A stretch of 64,000 bases of DNA from Mixophyes australis (GCA_036250195.1 JAVHZZ010000003.1:19182504-19246503); one strand, 5' to 3'. Positions 10,660 to 21,737 are shown, numbered from the stretch's first letter. The notes: a model not told the origin generated them from the sequence alone. Made by a program: numbers and translations.

Positions 10660-12606
10660 AGGGCTCCTGCTCCTATGAACGCCTATGGAGAAAATCTCGC
10701 TATATCGCTGACTTCATCCACTTTGGTTTCATCCCTTCCTCCTACTATTCTGCCCTCTCTCTTGCTAAACAAACCAATTTAACATCCCTCGTCTCCTCCC
10801 TGTCCAACAAGCCCTGACGCCTCTTCACTACCATTAATTCTCTACTGTGTACTCCCCCACCTCCTCCCCCCTCATCCATCACCGCTCTTGAATTTGCCAC
10901 CTACTTCAAAGACAAAATTGACTCTATCCACAATGATATATGTTCTCCCCAGACTTGCCTCCCTCCACCTGTCCTCTCTATCAATCACTCTGCCACCCTT
11001 GGCTCCTACCCTCCTGTAACTGTGCCTGAGATCCTCTCTCTTCTCTCCCCCTCTTCTTGTACAACCTGTCCTCTTGACCCTATCCCGTACAAGTTCCTCC
11101 GCTCCCTCTCTCCCACTGCCTGTCATTACTTTGCTCACCTCTTTAATATCTCTCTCTCCACTGGTACCTTCCCCTCAGTATTCAGGCATGCTCTCATCTA
11201 CCTTATTCTCAAGAAACCCTCCTTGAATCATCCTCTCTCTCCAACTATCGCCAAGTATCTCTGCTTCCCTTTGATTCTAAAATTCTCTAACAACTTGTCT
11301 TCAATCGTCTGACCCACTTTCTCTCTTCCCACTCTCTTCCTGATCCTCTCCAGTCTAGCTTCCGTCCTCTTCACTCAACTGAAACTGCCCTCCCTAAAGT
11401 AACAAACGACTTCCTTTCAGCTAAGTCCAAACGTCACTTCTCCCTTCTCGTACTCCACGACCTCTCTGCTGCTTTTGACACCATCGATCATTCTCTTCTC
11501 CTCGCCACCCTGCACTCCTGAGGTTTTCCCAAAACAGCTCTCTCCTGGTTTGCCTCCTATTTCTCTGGCCGCTCTTTTAGCGTGTCTGTTTCTGACTCTT
11601 CTCCCCCCCTCTTCCTCTATTCTATTCTATTGGAGTCCCAAACTCCGTCCTTTGCCCTCTGCTCTTCTCTCTCTACACCACCTCTCTTTGTGAATTTTTT
11701 TAGACATTTGGCCTCCAATACCACCTCTATGCTGATGACACACAGATCTAACTTTCCTCCCATGACCTCTTTAATGCATTCCTAACCCAGGTATCTACCT
11801 AGATGTCACAGCGCTTCCTCAAACTCAACATCTCCAAATCCGAGCTCCTCATCTTTCCTCCGGCCAATGTTGCTATCCCACCCAATATCTCCTTCTTGGT
11901 TGACAACATCACTCTTTCTCTTATCACCAAAGCCCACTGCCTTGGCGTCACCCTCAACTGCCTTCAGCTTTACCCCTCATATCCAGTCCCTCACCAAATC
12001 CTGCAACTTCCTCATCCATAACTTCATGAAAATCTGTCTCGTCCTCTCTCAGAAAGCAACCAGAGTCCTGGTCCATTCACTCATCATTTCTCGTCTCGAC
12101 TATTGCAACTTCCTTCTCACAGAGGTCCCAGCCTCTCACTTTTCTGACCTTCAATCCGTACAGAATGCTGCGACGAGGCTCAACTTCCTCTCCTGTCACA
12201 CCTTTTCCACTACTCCTTTATATAAGTCCCATCTTTGGCTCCCTCAAAACTCACCTTTTCAAGCTCGCCTATCCTACCACCTCCTAACCATTCCATCCAT
12301 CACCTTCTCTTCCTCACCTGCCTTCTCCATTTTCTCCCAATTGATCCTACTGTCTCTCCACACCCCTCCCTCTAGAATGTAAGGTCTTGTGGGCTTGGTC
12401 CCCTCTTCTTATTGTCCCACGTATGTCCACTGTCTGACTCCCTCCTACATCCTGTCATATCTTTTGCTGCCCTCTGTGTGAGTCCCCATAGCGTTACTCA
12501 CACTCATCTGTGCTACTTATGGGTATTACCTCATCTATTTGTTACTTGTTTCTATATCTGGTGCTACGGAATCTGTGGCGCCTTATAAATAAATAATAAT
12601 AATAAT
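10660..12606 (+). pseudogene. L2/CR1-group LINE ORF2 relic with reverse transcriptase
   Basis: Broken plus-strand frames cover, in order: the linker ahead of reverse transcriptase (PEILSLLSP...CPLDPIPYKFL near 11022-11100); an early RT block (NISLSTGTFPSVF, about 11143); the catalytic first motif [16 protein letters not shown] (about 11455-11500); the YADDTQI catalytic motif (about 11725-11748); NISKSELLIFPP (about 11827); and the thumb motif SRLDYCNFLL (about 12090). It ends in a 3' UTR and an (AATAAT)n tail at about 12587-12606. Numerous stops and frameshifts make it non-functional. The endonuclease half is missing, as is typical of 5' truncation during target-primed insertion. Confidence 0.85.
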
Positions 12607-13340
12607 AAAAGTTTAAACTCCAATGAACATGAGATAATTGTGGGGGTTTTAGCGTTCAGAGACAATGGTACATCTAATGCAGCACATCTCGTATTCACTT
12701 TCCTCCTAATGCATCTATTGTGTTTTGTTTGAGCGCTGACCCCCATAACATCCTCTTTACTGCCTCAATTTCACATAAACAGTTTAGTAACATTTGTGGC
12801 GAATGTGGAAGAAATGATTCATAGAAGACGGAGTTCCAAGTCTCTACCACAGATTCCTCCGCCGGGCATACATAACAATTAGAGATAAACACGTTCAGCG
12901 CAGAGTCATTATTCTGGTGAACGGCATTTGTAAATGTATTATTTTATTGCCATTCATTGCTGAGGCCAAACGCGCACCGATTGTTCCATTGTACTTTTTT
13001 CTTTTGTAAAAGGTTGTAAGATGAACATCTAATCTAACTAAAGCAAAATGTGCTTGAACTATACAATACACACACAACATGCACAGTATATCATCATTGT
13101 CTTACTTTAAATGCAAGACATCTGTTGGCTACAGACATAATATAAACAGCCAGTTCCCTTTAAATACTTTTATTGTGTCTGGAAATATGAATTATATCTT
13201 GCGGGAGACGTTAGTAATGCAGGAGGGTTTTATAATAAGGATCATTGCAAGTTCCTACATCCATCCCGTCTTCGTGTACAGAATGTTTATTGATACTTTC
13301 AGAGAAGCTGATGAGTCCTCGATGGAAAAGATGGTTGAAA
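12607..13340. other. Unassigned sequence
   Basis: No feature recognised. The 130-aa frame at 13079-13471 runs into the SINE and is not a gene. Confidence 0.45.
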
Positions 13341-13343
13341 CGA

Positions 13344-13650
13344 TCATCTTCATCATCATCACCATTTATTTTTATAGCAGCGCTGTACAGAGAATATTTG
13401 CCACTTACATCAGTCCCTGCCCCATTGGAGCTTACAGTCTAAATTCCCTACCGCCCACACCCAAAGACTAAAGTCAATTTGTCAGCAGCCAGGTAACCTA
13501 ACAGTAGGTTTTTGGAGCGCGGGAAGAATTCCACGCAAACACGGGGAGAACATACAAACTCCACACAGATAAGGACATGGTCGGGAATTGAACTCAAGAC
13601 CCCAGTGCTGTGAGGCAGAAGTGCTAACCACTGAGCCACCTTGTTGTCCA
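13344..13650 (-). mobile_element. tRNA-derived SINE, minus orientation
   Basis: Read on the minus strand it has the tRNA-like head (…GGTTAGCACTTCTGCC…, B-box GAGTTCAATTCCCG), the GTGTGGAGTTTGTATG body, the GAATTTAGACTGTAAGCTCC 3' segment and a (GAT)n tail at 13344-13362. The CTCCGGGTGCTCC part is partly deleted relative to the copy at 55463. Confidence 0.85.
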
Positions 13651-14825
13651 ATCAGTGTAATATCGATGCTGGCACCACTGAGCTAAGTGAGGGAAAAGCC
13701 ACAACTTGGCTCCTCCACAGAGGTACAAGCTTCAGTCCCAGTCGACAGTGGGTGACTCCACAACTTGCGTCCACATAATGTCTGGCTCTCAAACGGAAAG
13801 CTACTGTCTTTTATGTTGTCCATCTAGACACGTGAAGAAGGAGCATTGCATGTGCAGTCATTGTATGCGTTTTGTCCTTCCAGAGTGCTCCAGTTCATGT
13901 AAAGTGTCCTTGTTGCAGTTCCCGATCCTTACACTCCCCCCTATACCCAGTATTGTGGCCCTCCAGGTGACACCTAGGGTGATATCCTGGTGAACCCATC
14001 TCTTTCAATTCATAGTCTATTATTGATTAGTTCTGAGATGGAGGTTTGAAAACCTTTCTTAGTTTCTTATAATTAGATAGTTTCACCCTGTCCGTCTAAT
14101 TTATTAACTGTATCTGCTCTATCCTTGGGATTTTGATGCACAAAGAACAACGGTATGCACAGGTCCATAATTGCAAAAAAAAAATTCTCATTCTGTCATG
14201 TTGTCATTGTTACCAAGGTTTCCAATGTAAACTTAGAGGCATATGATGCTGGGAGCAATTAAATGGAATATGATCCTAAACCTACTTCTGACTCAGATTT
14301 CAGCTCATGCTGACGGAAGGGCGCACCAGCTTTTTACTTCTGATTTAGATGTTCCTATAATTGGGTCGGTGATTGTACTGGGCACTGCTCCAACTGCTGT
14401 TGTTGCACTCTGAGTATCCCACTGCTGACACCACGAGTGACAGAAAGATGCCTTGAGATGTATGTGTGGACATGGTGATAGAAGCAATTCAGTTCTTTAT
14501 TGAGGGGAAAGAATTATGATTAAAACATTTGATCGGTTTAAAAGCTGGAAAATAGTCCCCTTTCAAAGCCATGCCCACCAAACAACCCTTACATACAACA
14601 GTGTCCTGTGTTTACCTTAAAAATGGCAGATTCTCAGTCCTACAACTTGTCTCCTGATCAAGCCCGACTCTCACACACCTGGTCACTCGGAATGACTACC
14701 TTTTAGGGTGTTCATTTAACCAATTGGCCAGGGAGCATCCTGGGGATTTGTGTATAACACAGCCAATGCCTGAATAATGACTAATGCAGAGGTAGCAGGA
14801 AGGTCACTCCTAATATGCACTCTTT
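13651..14825. other. Unassigned sequence
   Basis: No gene, RNA or repeat family recognised. Confidence 0.45.
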
Positions 14826-15000
14826 GGGCTAGATTTACTAAACTGCGGGTTTGAAAAAGTGGAGATGTTGCCTATAGCAACCAATCAGATTCTAGCTGTC
14901 ATTTATTTAGTACATTCTACAAAGTGACAGCTAAAATCTGATTGGTTGCTATAGGCAACATCTCCACTTTTTCAAACCCGCAGTTTAGTAAATATACCCC
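14826..15000. mobile_element. Palindromic MITE, copy 1
   Basis: About 175 bp that folds almost end to end: GGGCTAGATTTACTAAACTG...CAACCAATCAGATT on the left, and its complement AATCTGATTGGTTG...CAGTTTAGTAAATATACCCC on the right. TTT (14823-14825 and 15001-15003) could be a 3-bp target duplication. Related copies lie at 39832-40006 and 63879-64000. Superfamily not assigned. Confidence 0.85.
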
Positions 15001-15499
15001 TTTGTCTTTCAGAATGGGTCCAATTTATAATAAGGTAACCTAGTATCTGTTCTTTACACTCTCAACTGTTCTATACAAATGATAGACCCTGATGCTTAGC
15101 CTCATGTCGCAAATGTTCTGTATTATAGCACATTGTTTGCTATACTACCTAGGCTGCACTTTTCATAAATGCCCCTAATGTATGGAAACGTTGTGAATGT
15201 TACTAAATGCGTATTCATATATGATCAACTTCTAATTTATGCTAGTACTTAAAAGGATGTTTTCATCCCAAGCAAAAACCTTGGGTAGAATTAGGTGACA
15301 TATTTTAAGTAAGAAAATGTCACTTACCTGTGCTCATACAAATAAGAAGCCCACGGCAAGGGACATCATCGAAAACAGAGCAAGCAGTTTTAAAAAAGCC
15401 TACCCCAAGCTGGGGAGACGATCTGGTTGAATCATTGGAGACTATGCGAGGCTGCCAAATTAGAGGACTGGGAGAGTGGAAACAAGTGTTATATTATTA
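15001..15499. other. Unassigned sequence
   Basis: No feature recognised. Confidence 0.45.
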
Positions 15500-15507
15500 C
15501 TTAACGT

Positions 15508-15802
15508 CATACTTACCAACTCTCCCGGAATGTCCGGGAGACTCCCGCATTTAGCATGAGTCTCACGGACTCCCGGGAGAGTGTGGCAATCTCCCGCATC
15601 TGCCCACTTCCTAGTGAAGTGGGCAGAATTAGGTAAAAAACGCAGCGATTCCCGGTGTTCCCCCCCTGCTGTAAAATGACGCGCTTGCGCTATTACGTCA
15701 TGGGGCAGGTCCAAAATGACGCGCATTTTGGAGCCCCGCCTCATCACGCCCACCTCCACTGGCAGGCTCCCGGCAGCCAACTTTAGAAAGTTGGCAAGTA
15801 TG
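15508..15802. mobile_element. MITE with CATACTTACCAACT ends, copy 1
   Basis: 295 bp bounded by CATACTTACCAACT and AGTTGGCAAGTATG, a 14-bp terminal inverted repeat with one mismatch. Both flanks read cttaacgt (15500-15507 and 15803-15810), a perfect 8-bp target duplication. It includes an internal hairpin (TCTCCCGGAATGTCCGGGAGA-like). A second copy in opposite orientation lies at 34091-34403. The target size fits hAT or P-type elements, but the terminal bases do not match the usual hAT start. Confidence 0.92.
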
Positions 15803-15810
15803 CTTAACGT

Positions 15811-16448
15811 ATCTCACCTAGTTCCACCAAAGTCAACACTGTTAGGTGGAATACTCCTTGGGGCAAATAAAGGACATGACTTTTTACTAATGTATAAATG
15901 TGTTGTTTTGGTGACATTAAAATGTTAAACAAAATAACGGCACCATATGATATTCTACCTAGTTTGGTTTATTTCTGTAGCCGCTGGGACACAGGCAATG
16001 TGGTGCAGGGGCCCCCCTGGCTCCTGCCTCATTTAAGCTCAGGCTAGCTCAGTTCTCCTAATCTCAGGCTCTAGCGATTACATTGAACAGTTAATGAGCA
16101 GCAGACACCATTGTATGTTGTACCGAAATACAATCATAGTTGTTAAAAGGAATCGGCGTCAGACCATCTCTCTGGATGAAATAAATGCCCAGCTTTATTA
16201 TACTGCCTTGTTCTTTCTCCAGCAGAGCTATTTGGTAAATGCACACGAAGGAAGTGGTCACAAGAGCTGACATTCTGTCTCACTGTGGACTGTTAGTCTG
16301 CCTGTCCGCTGCTCACCCCTACACTGTTAGGGGCTTATGAAGCTCTAAACCATGTGAAAACTGCTGTTTTCCGCATGGTTAAAGCAGTTTTAAGAAAAAT
16401 GTTCATTTACTAAAAGCCAAACACAGGAGGTACTGTATCTCCTGCATT
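15811..16448. other. Unassigned sequence
   Basis: No feature recognised. Confidence 0.45.
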
Positions 16449-16555
16449 GGGCAGCACGGTGGCTTAGTGGTTAGCACTTCTGCCTTACAGCACTGTCATG
16501 AGTTCAATTCCTGGCCATGGCCTTATCTGTGTGGAGTTTGTATGTTCTCCCTGTG
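16449..16555 (+). mobile_element. SINE 5' half (tRNA-like head), interrupted copy
   Basis: Starts GGGCAGCACGG. RNA polymerase III boxes are visible: A box TGGCTTAGTGG (16460-16470) and B box GTTCAATTC (16502-16510). The copy is cut at 16555 by the element at 16556-18339 and resumes at 18340. Confidence 0.88.
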
Positions 16556-17011
16556 CAGTGCCGTAACTAGACATTTTAGTGCCCTGGGCGAGACATGGCA
16601 CCGGCGCCCCCCCCATCTAAGTGGGAGTGACATTTGTCAAGTGGGTGTGGCCAACCTAATGTGGGGGTGTGGCTAGCACTTTACTGAAAAGAATTCTGTT
16701 ATACATATTTGCAAATACATTAAACATTTAAACTGTTAAAGAAAAAATATTAACGCTTACCTTACCTGACAAAAATCGGTTATTTAATATTATATTCATA
16801 TTATGGCACAGTAATGCCCCCAGTTCATATTATACCATAGTAATGGCTCTCTTCATCACACTGTACCATGTCGCCTTCCTTTGCCCCTCAAAACACTGCG
16901 ATGTGTAAAAAGGTGCTTTGGGCAATAGAGAACATTAAAATCTAATTTAAATAACTAGAATTTAATAAATATTCCTAAAGAAGGTGTTTGTTTCATTAAG
17001 TGTCATTAATT

Positions 17012-17013
<2 letters not shown>

Positions 17014-17060
<47 letters not shown>

Positions 17061-17070
17061 GAGAGAGAGA
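17014..17070. repeat. (GA)n microsatellite
   Basis: GA repeats with a single interruption (GACAGA), inside the 16556-18339 element. Confidence 0.95.
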
Positions 17071-17289
17071 CCTCCCCTCAGATTATAACTATCAGTTATT
17101 TAGTACATGTTAGAAAATTGCTAGAATCTTGTTGCTATGGGTAACGCTTCCACTTTCCCTCTTTGTTTTTTTTATAGGTTTCAGTAAATCTACTCCTGAT
17201 GTGTTCACTCTTTTTAATGCCTGGCATTTATGTAGTACTGTATTTTGCACAACAAAAGTACTTTCTAACTGTTGTTGCCTGAGTGAGAT

Positions 17290-18284
17290 AATACACACTC
17301 ACTTTTAGGGGTTGCAGCTTGTGGCATATAAGGTACCTGTGGGTGGAGGTACCCTAATGTCACAACTGTCATGTCACTGAGAGACCGCGCAGTGACATTA
17401 CAGTACCTTGGCGCAAGTGGACCAAATGTAAACCTGGTAATTTAACACATATTTACAGGTCTGTGGTGACCACTTTTGTGCAGCTATTGATATGGGCAAT
17501 TCCACAGTTAAAACCTAACATTTTGGAGGGGGGGTGGGGGGCATTTATGCATATACTAACTCTCCTACTGAGGAACAACAAACGTATTTGTGTTCAAATC
17601 TGAATATTAAAGTCTATTTCCACTGCTTCCCAAAACCTTGCTTTTAAATCCTCTACTTGATGGATTAAATACATTTGCCTCTATCTACAGGCTTTTACTT
17701 ACCCGCAGTGGAACGCATGGTTCCACTGACAGTAAGTTCGGCATTTGGAACAGTGTGCGTTCCAAATGCCGAACTTCCTGTTGTTGGAACGCATATGCAT
17801 TCCACTGCTGTTAAGTAAAAGAGTCTCTCTCTGTCTCTCTCTCTCTCTCCTGTTCCTATTTATTAAAAGTAATTTTACACAAAATGAGCAAAAGAAAAAA
17901 TGTATTTAATCCATCAAGTAGAGGATTTAAAAGCAAGGTTTTGGGAAGCAGTGGAAATAGACTTTAATATTCAGATTTGAACACAAATACGTTTGTTGTT
18001 CCTCAGTAGGAGAGTTAGTATATGCATAAATGCCCCCCACCCCCCCTCCAAAATGTTAGGTTTTAACTGTGGAATTGCCCATATCAATAGCTGCACAAAA
18101 GTGGTCACCACAGACCTGTAAATATGTGTTAAATTACCAGGTTTACATTTGGTCCACTTGCGCCAAGGTACTGTAATGTCACTGCGCGGTCTCTCAGTGA
18201 CATGACAGTTGTGACATTAGGGTACCTCCACCCACAGGTACCTTATATGCCACAAGCTGCAACCCCTAAAAGTGAGTGTGTATT
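17290..18284. repeat. 387-bp perfect inverted repeat with 221-bp spacer
   Basis: The left arm 17290-17676 is the reverse complement of the right arm 17898-18284. In five checked 40-60-bp segments across the arms I found no mismatch, and the coordinate sum stays constant at 35574, so there are no indels. The arms contain a variable-looking G run (17525-17541) that still matches exactly. The spacer holds a second hairpin and a CT-rich stretch. A transcript would form a long double-stranded stem. Confidence 0.95.
17692..17821. repeat. 130-bp hairpin in the loop of the large inverted repeat
   Basis: The outer ends CTTTTACTTA and TAAGTAAAAG pair. GCAGTGGAACGCAT pairs with GCATTCCACTGC. The centre AAGTTCGGCATTTGGAAC pairs perfectly with GTTCCAAATGCCGAACTT around a 7-base loop. 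It may be a small MITE captured in the spacer. Confidence 0.88.
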
Positions 18285-18339
18285 GATAGAGGCAGGTAAA
18301 CTCTATCTACAGGCCTGCACCTCCCTAGTTACGACTCTG

Positions 18340-18500
18340 TCCCTGTGTTTGTGTTAATTGGCTGCTAACAAATTGACCGTAGTCTATGTGTGTGTGTGTG
18401 TGTGTGTGTTAGGGAATTTAGACTGTAAGCTCCAATGGGGCAGGGACTGATGTGAATGAGTTCTCTGTACAGCGCTATATAAATAAATGATGATGATGAT
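18340..18500 (+). mobile_element. SINE 3' half, continuation of 16449-16555
   Basis: Contains TTAATTGGCTGCTAACAAAT, a (TG)n tract at 18386-18409, GAATTTAGACTGTAAGCTCC, CAGCGCTATATAAATAAATG and a (GAT)n tail. The first eight bases repeat the last eight of the 5' half because of the intervening insertion. Part of the SINE middle is missing. Confidence 0.85.
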
Positions 18501-18526
18501 TAGGCAAATTACTGCATCAACCGTAG

Positions 18527-18592
18527 TCCATATATATATAAATATAGATATAGAGATATAGATATATGTACAGATGGATAGATATATTTATT

Positions 18593-18651
<59 letters not shown>

Positions 18652-18668
18652 AGATATAGATATATGTA
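18527..18668. repeat. (TA)n / (GATATA)n low-complexity block
   Basis: A pure TA core at about 18597-18634 is flanked by GATATA-type repeats. The isoleucine/tyrosine-rich frames here are artefacts. Confidence 0.93.
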
Positions 18669-19107
18669 TTCCGTGTCTCATGAACGCTCCAGGATTTAAT
18701 AAACACCTCACTGCTGTGAAGTAATTATACCTCTAAATGGCTCTCAGGAGTTCATGTATAGTGACTGTTTCAGTGACTGGACGGGGCTGGAAGAATCACT
18801 GGAGCCCGATAGAAAGAAATGACAGTAACACGTCGGACATGTTTTTACATCCCGCTGTGAGATTCAATTTGAGCATGAACTGAGAGAGAGGAAAGTGTTT
18901 GTACCTGAAAGCGCTGAATTAACTCCGAGATGGGATATGATATTTTCACATTAATTCACACACAGTTCTCTGTATAAAACCCCCATTTGTAATATCTGAA
19001 AATCAACCCCTTGCATATGGCTGTGTTGTGAAATTAGAAGGAGAAATGTGATGGGAATAAGATTCTGTTTCTTTCAGTCATCTAATGCAGCTCAGAGGTT
19101 TATGGCT
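18669..19107. other. Unassigned sequence
   Basis: No feature recognised between the TA block and the start of the minisatellite. Confidence 0.5.
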
Positions 19108-19889
19108 TGTGGCAATACAGGTGTGTGTGAGGGCACAGTGTGGTCTGTCAGTGACATTACAGGTGTGTGTGAGGGCACAGCATGGTCTGTCAGTGACATT
19201 ACAGGTGTGTAAGGGCACAGTGTGGGCTCTCAGTGACATTACAGGTGTGTGTGAGGGCACAGCGTGGTCTCTCTGTGACATTGCAGGTGTGTGAGGGCAC
19301 AGCGTTGTCTCTCAGTGACATTACAGGTGTGTGAGGGCACAGCGTGGTCTGTCAGTGACATTACAGGTGTGTGTGAGGACACAGCATGGTCTCTCAGTGA
19401 CATTACAGGTGTGTGTGTGTGAGGACACAGTGTGGTCTGGCAGTGTTATTACAGGTGCGTGAGGGCACAGCGTGGTCTGTCAGTGACATTACAGGTGTGT
19501 GAGGACACAGAGTGGTCTCTCAGTGACATTACAGTTGTGTGTGTGAGGGCACAGCGTGGTATCTCAGTGACATTACAGGCGTGTGAGGGCAGAGCGTGGT
19601 CTCTCAGTGACATTACAGGTGTGTGAGGGCAGAGCGTGGTCTCTCAGTGACATTACAGGTGTGTGAGGGCACAGCGTGGTCTCTCAGTGGCATTACAGGT
19701 GTGTGAGGGCACATTGTGGTCTCTCAGTGGCATTACAGGTGTGTGAGGGCACATTGTGGTCTCTCAGTGACATTACAGGTGTGTGAGGGCAGAGCGTGGT
19801 CTCTCAGTGACATTACAGGTGTGTGAGGGCCAAGCGTGGTCTCTCAGTGGCATTACAGGTGTGTGAGGGCACAGTGTGGTCTCTCAGAT
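19108..19889. repeat. 40-bp minisatellite, array 1 (about 19 units)
   Basis: The unit runs GTGTGAGGGCACAGCGTGG then TCTCTCAGTGACATTACAGG and T. It is 40 bp where exact (for example 19621 to 19661), longer where the GT part expands. Distinct variants (CAGAGCG, CACATTG, CAGTGGCATT) occur in a fixed order at 19546-19889 that recurs at 27120-27478. Frames through it are repeat artefacts on both strands. Confidence 0.96.
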
Positions 19890-20420
19890 TCTTATTTTCA
19901 TTGTTTACCATCTCTAATATTTTCATAACTACTTTATAATAACCTTACATGGATAAGATAAAGGTTGAGGGCAGTGTTTTTTTCATTTTGTCCTTTGCAC
20001 CTCACCCCCAAATCCATGATGATTAAAGCCTAATCTATTACCCTTCACACATCCCCTGATAGTTGATCAATATTTATAATTGTTGTAGACAAAATCTTTG
20101 AACAACAAATGAAGTAATTCCGTGTTTAATATGTCTCAGAAGACCCCAACTCCTTAGGTCTGTGATAATGTGCTAATAATGATTAAGGATCGGTGACGTG
20201 AACTAAGAGGTTTTCTTTTTGATCCACCTGTAACCCCCCCCCCCCGACCCCCGGCTACAAGGCTCCGCCGATGGCTGGAATGACTTAAACTTGGTTTGGC
20301 ATTAGTGGTGTAATGTCTGCCTGGTGACTGACAAGTAAAAGAATGAGATATGTAAATATTGGTGTACTGCCAAGCAGCATCGAGCGCCCTCAGTGGATGC
20401 ACTAATTGCCTATACAGTAG
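19890..20420. repeat. Unique block A of a higher-order repeat
   Basis: About 530 bp (starting ATTCTTATTTTCATTGTTTACC, ending TATACAGTAGTTCTCAG) that is nearly identical to 27479-28014 and more diverged from 28762-29312. It contains a C-run and no convincing gene. The 82-aa minus frame occurs in A and B but is not maintained in C. Confidence 0.93.
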
Positions 20421-21457
20421 TTCTCAGTGACATTACAGGTGTGTGAGGGCACAGCGTGGTCTCTCAGTGACATTACAGGTTAGTGTGAGGGCACAGTGTG
20501 GTCTCTCCGTGACATTACAGGTGTGTGTGTGTGTGTGAGGACACAGTGTGGTCTCTCAGTGACATTACAGGTGTGTGAGGACACAGTGTGGTCTCTCAGT
20601 GACATTACAGGTGTGTGAGGGCACAGCGTGGTCTCTCAGTGACATTACAGGTTCGTGTGAGGGCACAGTGTGGTCTCTCAGTGACATTACAGGTATGTGT
20701 GAGGACACAGTGTGGTCTCTCAGTGACATTACAGGTTCGTGTGAGGGCACAGTGTGGTCTCTCAGTGACATTACAGGTATGTGTGAGGACACAGTGTGGT
20801 CTGTCAGTGACATTACAGGTGTGTGAGGACACAGCGTGGTCTCTCAGTGACATTACAGGTGTGTGTGAGGGCACAACGTGGTCTCTCAGTGACATTACAG
20901 GTTAGAGTGAGGGCACAGTGTGGTCTCTCAGTGATATTACAGGTGTGTGTGGGGGCACAGTGTGGTCTCTCAGTGACATTACAGGTTAGTGTGAGGGCAC
21001 AGAGTGGTCTCTCAGTGACATTACAGGTGTGTGAGGGCACAGTGTGGTCACTCAGTGACATTACAGGTGTGTGTGTGAGGACACAGTGTTGTCTCTCAGT
21101 GACATTACAGGTGTGTGTGTGTGTGAGGACACAGTGTGGTCTCTCAGTGACATTAGTTGTGTCAGGGCACAGCGTGGTCTCTCACTGACATTACAGGTGT
21201 GTGAGGGCACAGCGTGGTCTCTCACTGACATTACAGGTGTGTGAGGGCACAGCGTGGTCTCTCAGTGACATTACAGGTGTGTGAGGACACAGCATGGTCT
21301 CTCAGTGACATTACAGGTGTGTGTGTGAGGACACAGTGTGGTCTGGCAGTGTTATTACAGGTGTGTGAGGGCACAGCGTGGTCTGTCAGTGACATTACAG
21401 GTGTGTGAGGGCACAGAGTGGTCTCTCAGTAACATTACAGTTGTGTGAGGGCACAGC
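20421..21457. repeat. 40-bp minisatellite, array 2 left part
   Basis: The same unit as array 1, with (GT)-length variants and alternating CACAGTG/CACAACG types. The array is broken at 21457 by the LTR retrotransposon and resumes at 27062 after the duplicated ACAGC. Confidence 0.95.
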
Positions 21458-21610
21458 TGTTAGGAACTTACCTTGTCCCCGTTCCGCTGCGCTGTCAGCG
21501 GGAGCTGACAGCGGTGTCCATATCTTCAGCGCTGCTTCTGTTAGCGCTGCCGCACTTCCTGCTTCTCTCTGCTGCTGATCATGTGACTCCTGGGCGGGGA
21601 ATTCAAACTC

Positions 21611-21652
21611 CTATATCTTCCCTGCTCTGACACGCTGCCTGTGTCAGAGCAA
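21611..21652 (+). promoter_or_regulatory. Predicted LTR promoter: TATA-like box and transcription start
   Basis: CTATATC at 21611-21617 lies about 30 bp upstream of GTCAGAGCAA (21643-21652). That decamer is exactly complementary to the bases just after the LTR. If transcription starts here, the RNA 5' end can pair with the primer-binding region. The start site is inferred from spacing and complementarity, not observed. Confidence 0.5.
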
Positions 21653-21737
21653 TGTGTTTCCTGTTCCTGGCTACAGTTCCTGTGTCCTGACTCCTGTGAT
21701 CCTGCTCCCTGTTTACTCCTCTATTCCTCCTACTCCT

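Larger units (their letters stand above)
16556..18339. mobile_element. 1.8-kb non-autonomous hAT-type element nested in a SINE
   Basis: The left end is CAGTGCCGTAACTAG and the right end is CTAGTTACGACTCTG, an inverted repeat with two mismatches in 15. Both flanks are tccctgtg (16548-16555 and 18340-18347), a perfect 8-bp target duplication. The flanking host sequence rejoins into one SINE. Inside are G/C-rich subterminal sequence, a (GA)n tract and a 995-bp inverted-repeat block. It has no transposase. Confidence 0.92.

Noticed and set aside
16449..16555. Possible tRNA gene (A and B boxes)
   Set aside because: The boxes are good, but the cloverleaf is incomplete and the same head occurs attached to a common body and (GAT)n tail in several copies, so it is a SINE.
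20565..21188. Open frames encoding repetitive Cys/Ser/Thr-rich peptides on both strands
   Set aside because: They follow directly from the minisatellite period, exist on both strands in several frames, and show no start context or domain.
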